Assembly (NCBI GenBank): GCA_015522055.1
Contig: WAMZ01000029.1
Span: 1 to 5,389, forward strand
DNA from: Candidatus Geothermarchaeota archaeon
Lineage (GTDB): Archaea > Thermoproteota > Nitrososphaeria > Geothermarchaeales > JDFR-13
DNA length: 5,389 nucleotides
Direction: 5' to 3'
Shown here: piece by piece, positions 5,389 to 5,389 of the stretch
How the letters are laid out: every line of letters begins with the position of its first letter
How positions within the stretch are numbered: the first letter of the stretch is position 1
Program-made: the position numbers and the translations under genes
The notes under the pieces: model-generated
The model's database searches: none
What the model was told of the DNA's origin: nothing
What the model saw: the letters and a program-made list of their open reading frames with translations, nothing else

Positions 5389-5389
5389 T

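Overview
The window looks like chromosomal DNA of a hyperthermophilic archaeon, most likely a crenarchaeote (Thermoproteota). The signs are heavy use of AGG/AGA for Arg and ATA for Ile, TATA-like boxes rather than bacterial -35/-10 promoters, GGTGGT or GAGGTG Shine-Dalgarno (SD) sequences, likely TTG starts, tight gene packing, and an archaeal winged-helix regulator. I cannot name the genus. No tRNA, rRNA, CRISPR array, insertion sequence or obvious horizontally acquired segment is visible.

Layout: (A) 1-1583, minus strand. A two-gene operon holds a class III PLP enzyme (aminotransferase fold, 422 aa, complete) followed by the first 101 codons of a protein-kinase-like phosphotransferase that runs off the left edge. 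(B) 1584-1860. A 277-base divergent intergenic region carries TATA-like boxes for both directions, a perfect 9-bp inverted repeat with a 4-base spacer, and a separate 12-bp palindrome beside the regulator promoter. (C) 1861-4895, plus strand. A three-gene cassette encodes a winged-helix regulator fused to a C-terminal Gly-rich beta-repeat domain, a DrrA/NatA-type ABC ATPase, and an ABC-2-type membrane permease. The ATPase and permease genes overlap by 8 bases. (D) 4930-5355, minus strand. A bacterioferritin-like diiron protein converges on the permease gene, with only 34 bases between the stops.

How the genes may work together: the ATPase and permease form a minimal ABC-2 exporter (presumably a 2+2 complex) of unknown substrate. 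The regulator upstream probably controls its own promoter and perhaps the exporter, with the inverted repeat as the best operator candidate. Its C-terminal beta-repeat domain resembles DUF4097-type putative-adhesin domains and would be an unusual sensor or scaffold for a soluble DNA-binding protein. The PLP enzyme and the kinase-like protein are probably co-expressed and may act on the same metabolite. The ferritin-like protein is an independent iron or oxidative-stress gene. The least ordinary parts are the HTH/beta-repeat regulator with its palindromes and the kinase/PLP-enzyme pair.
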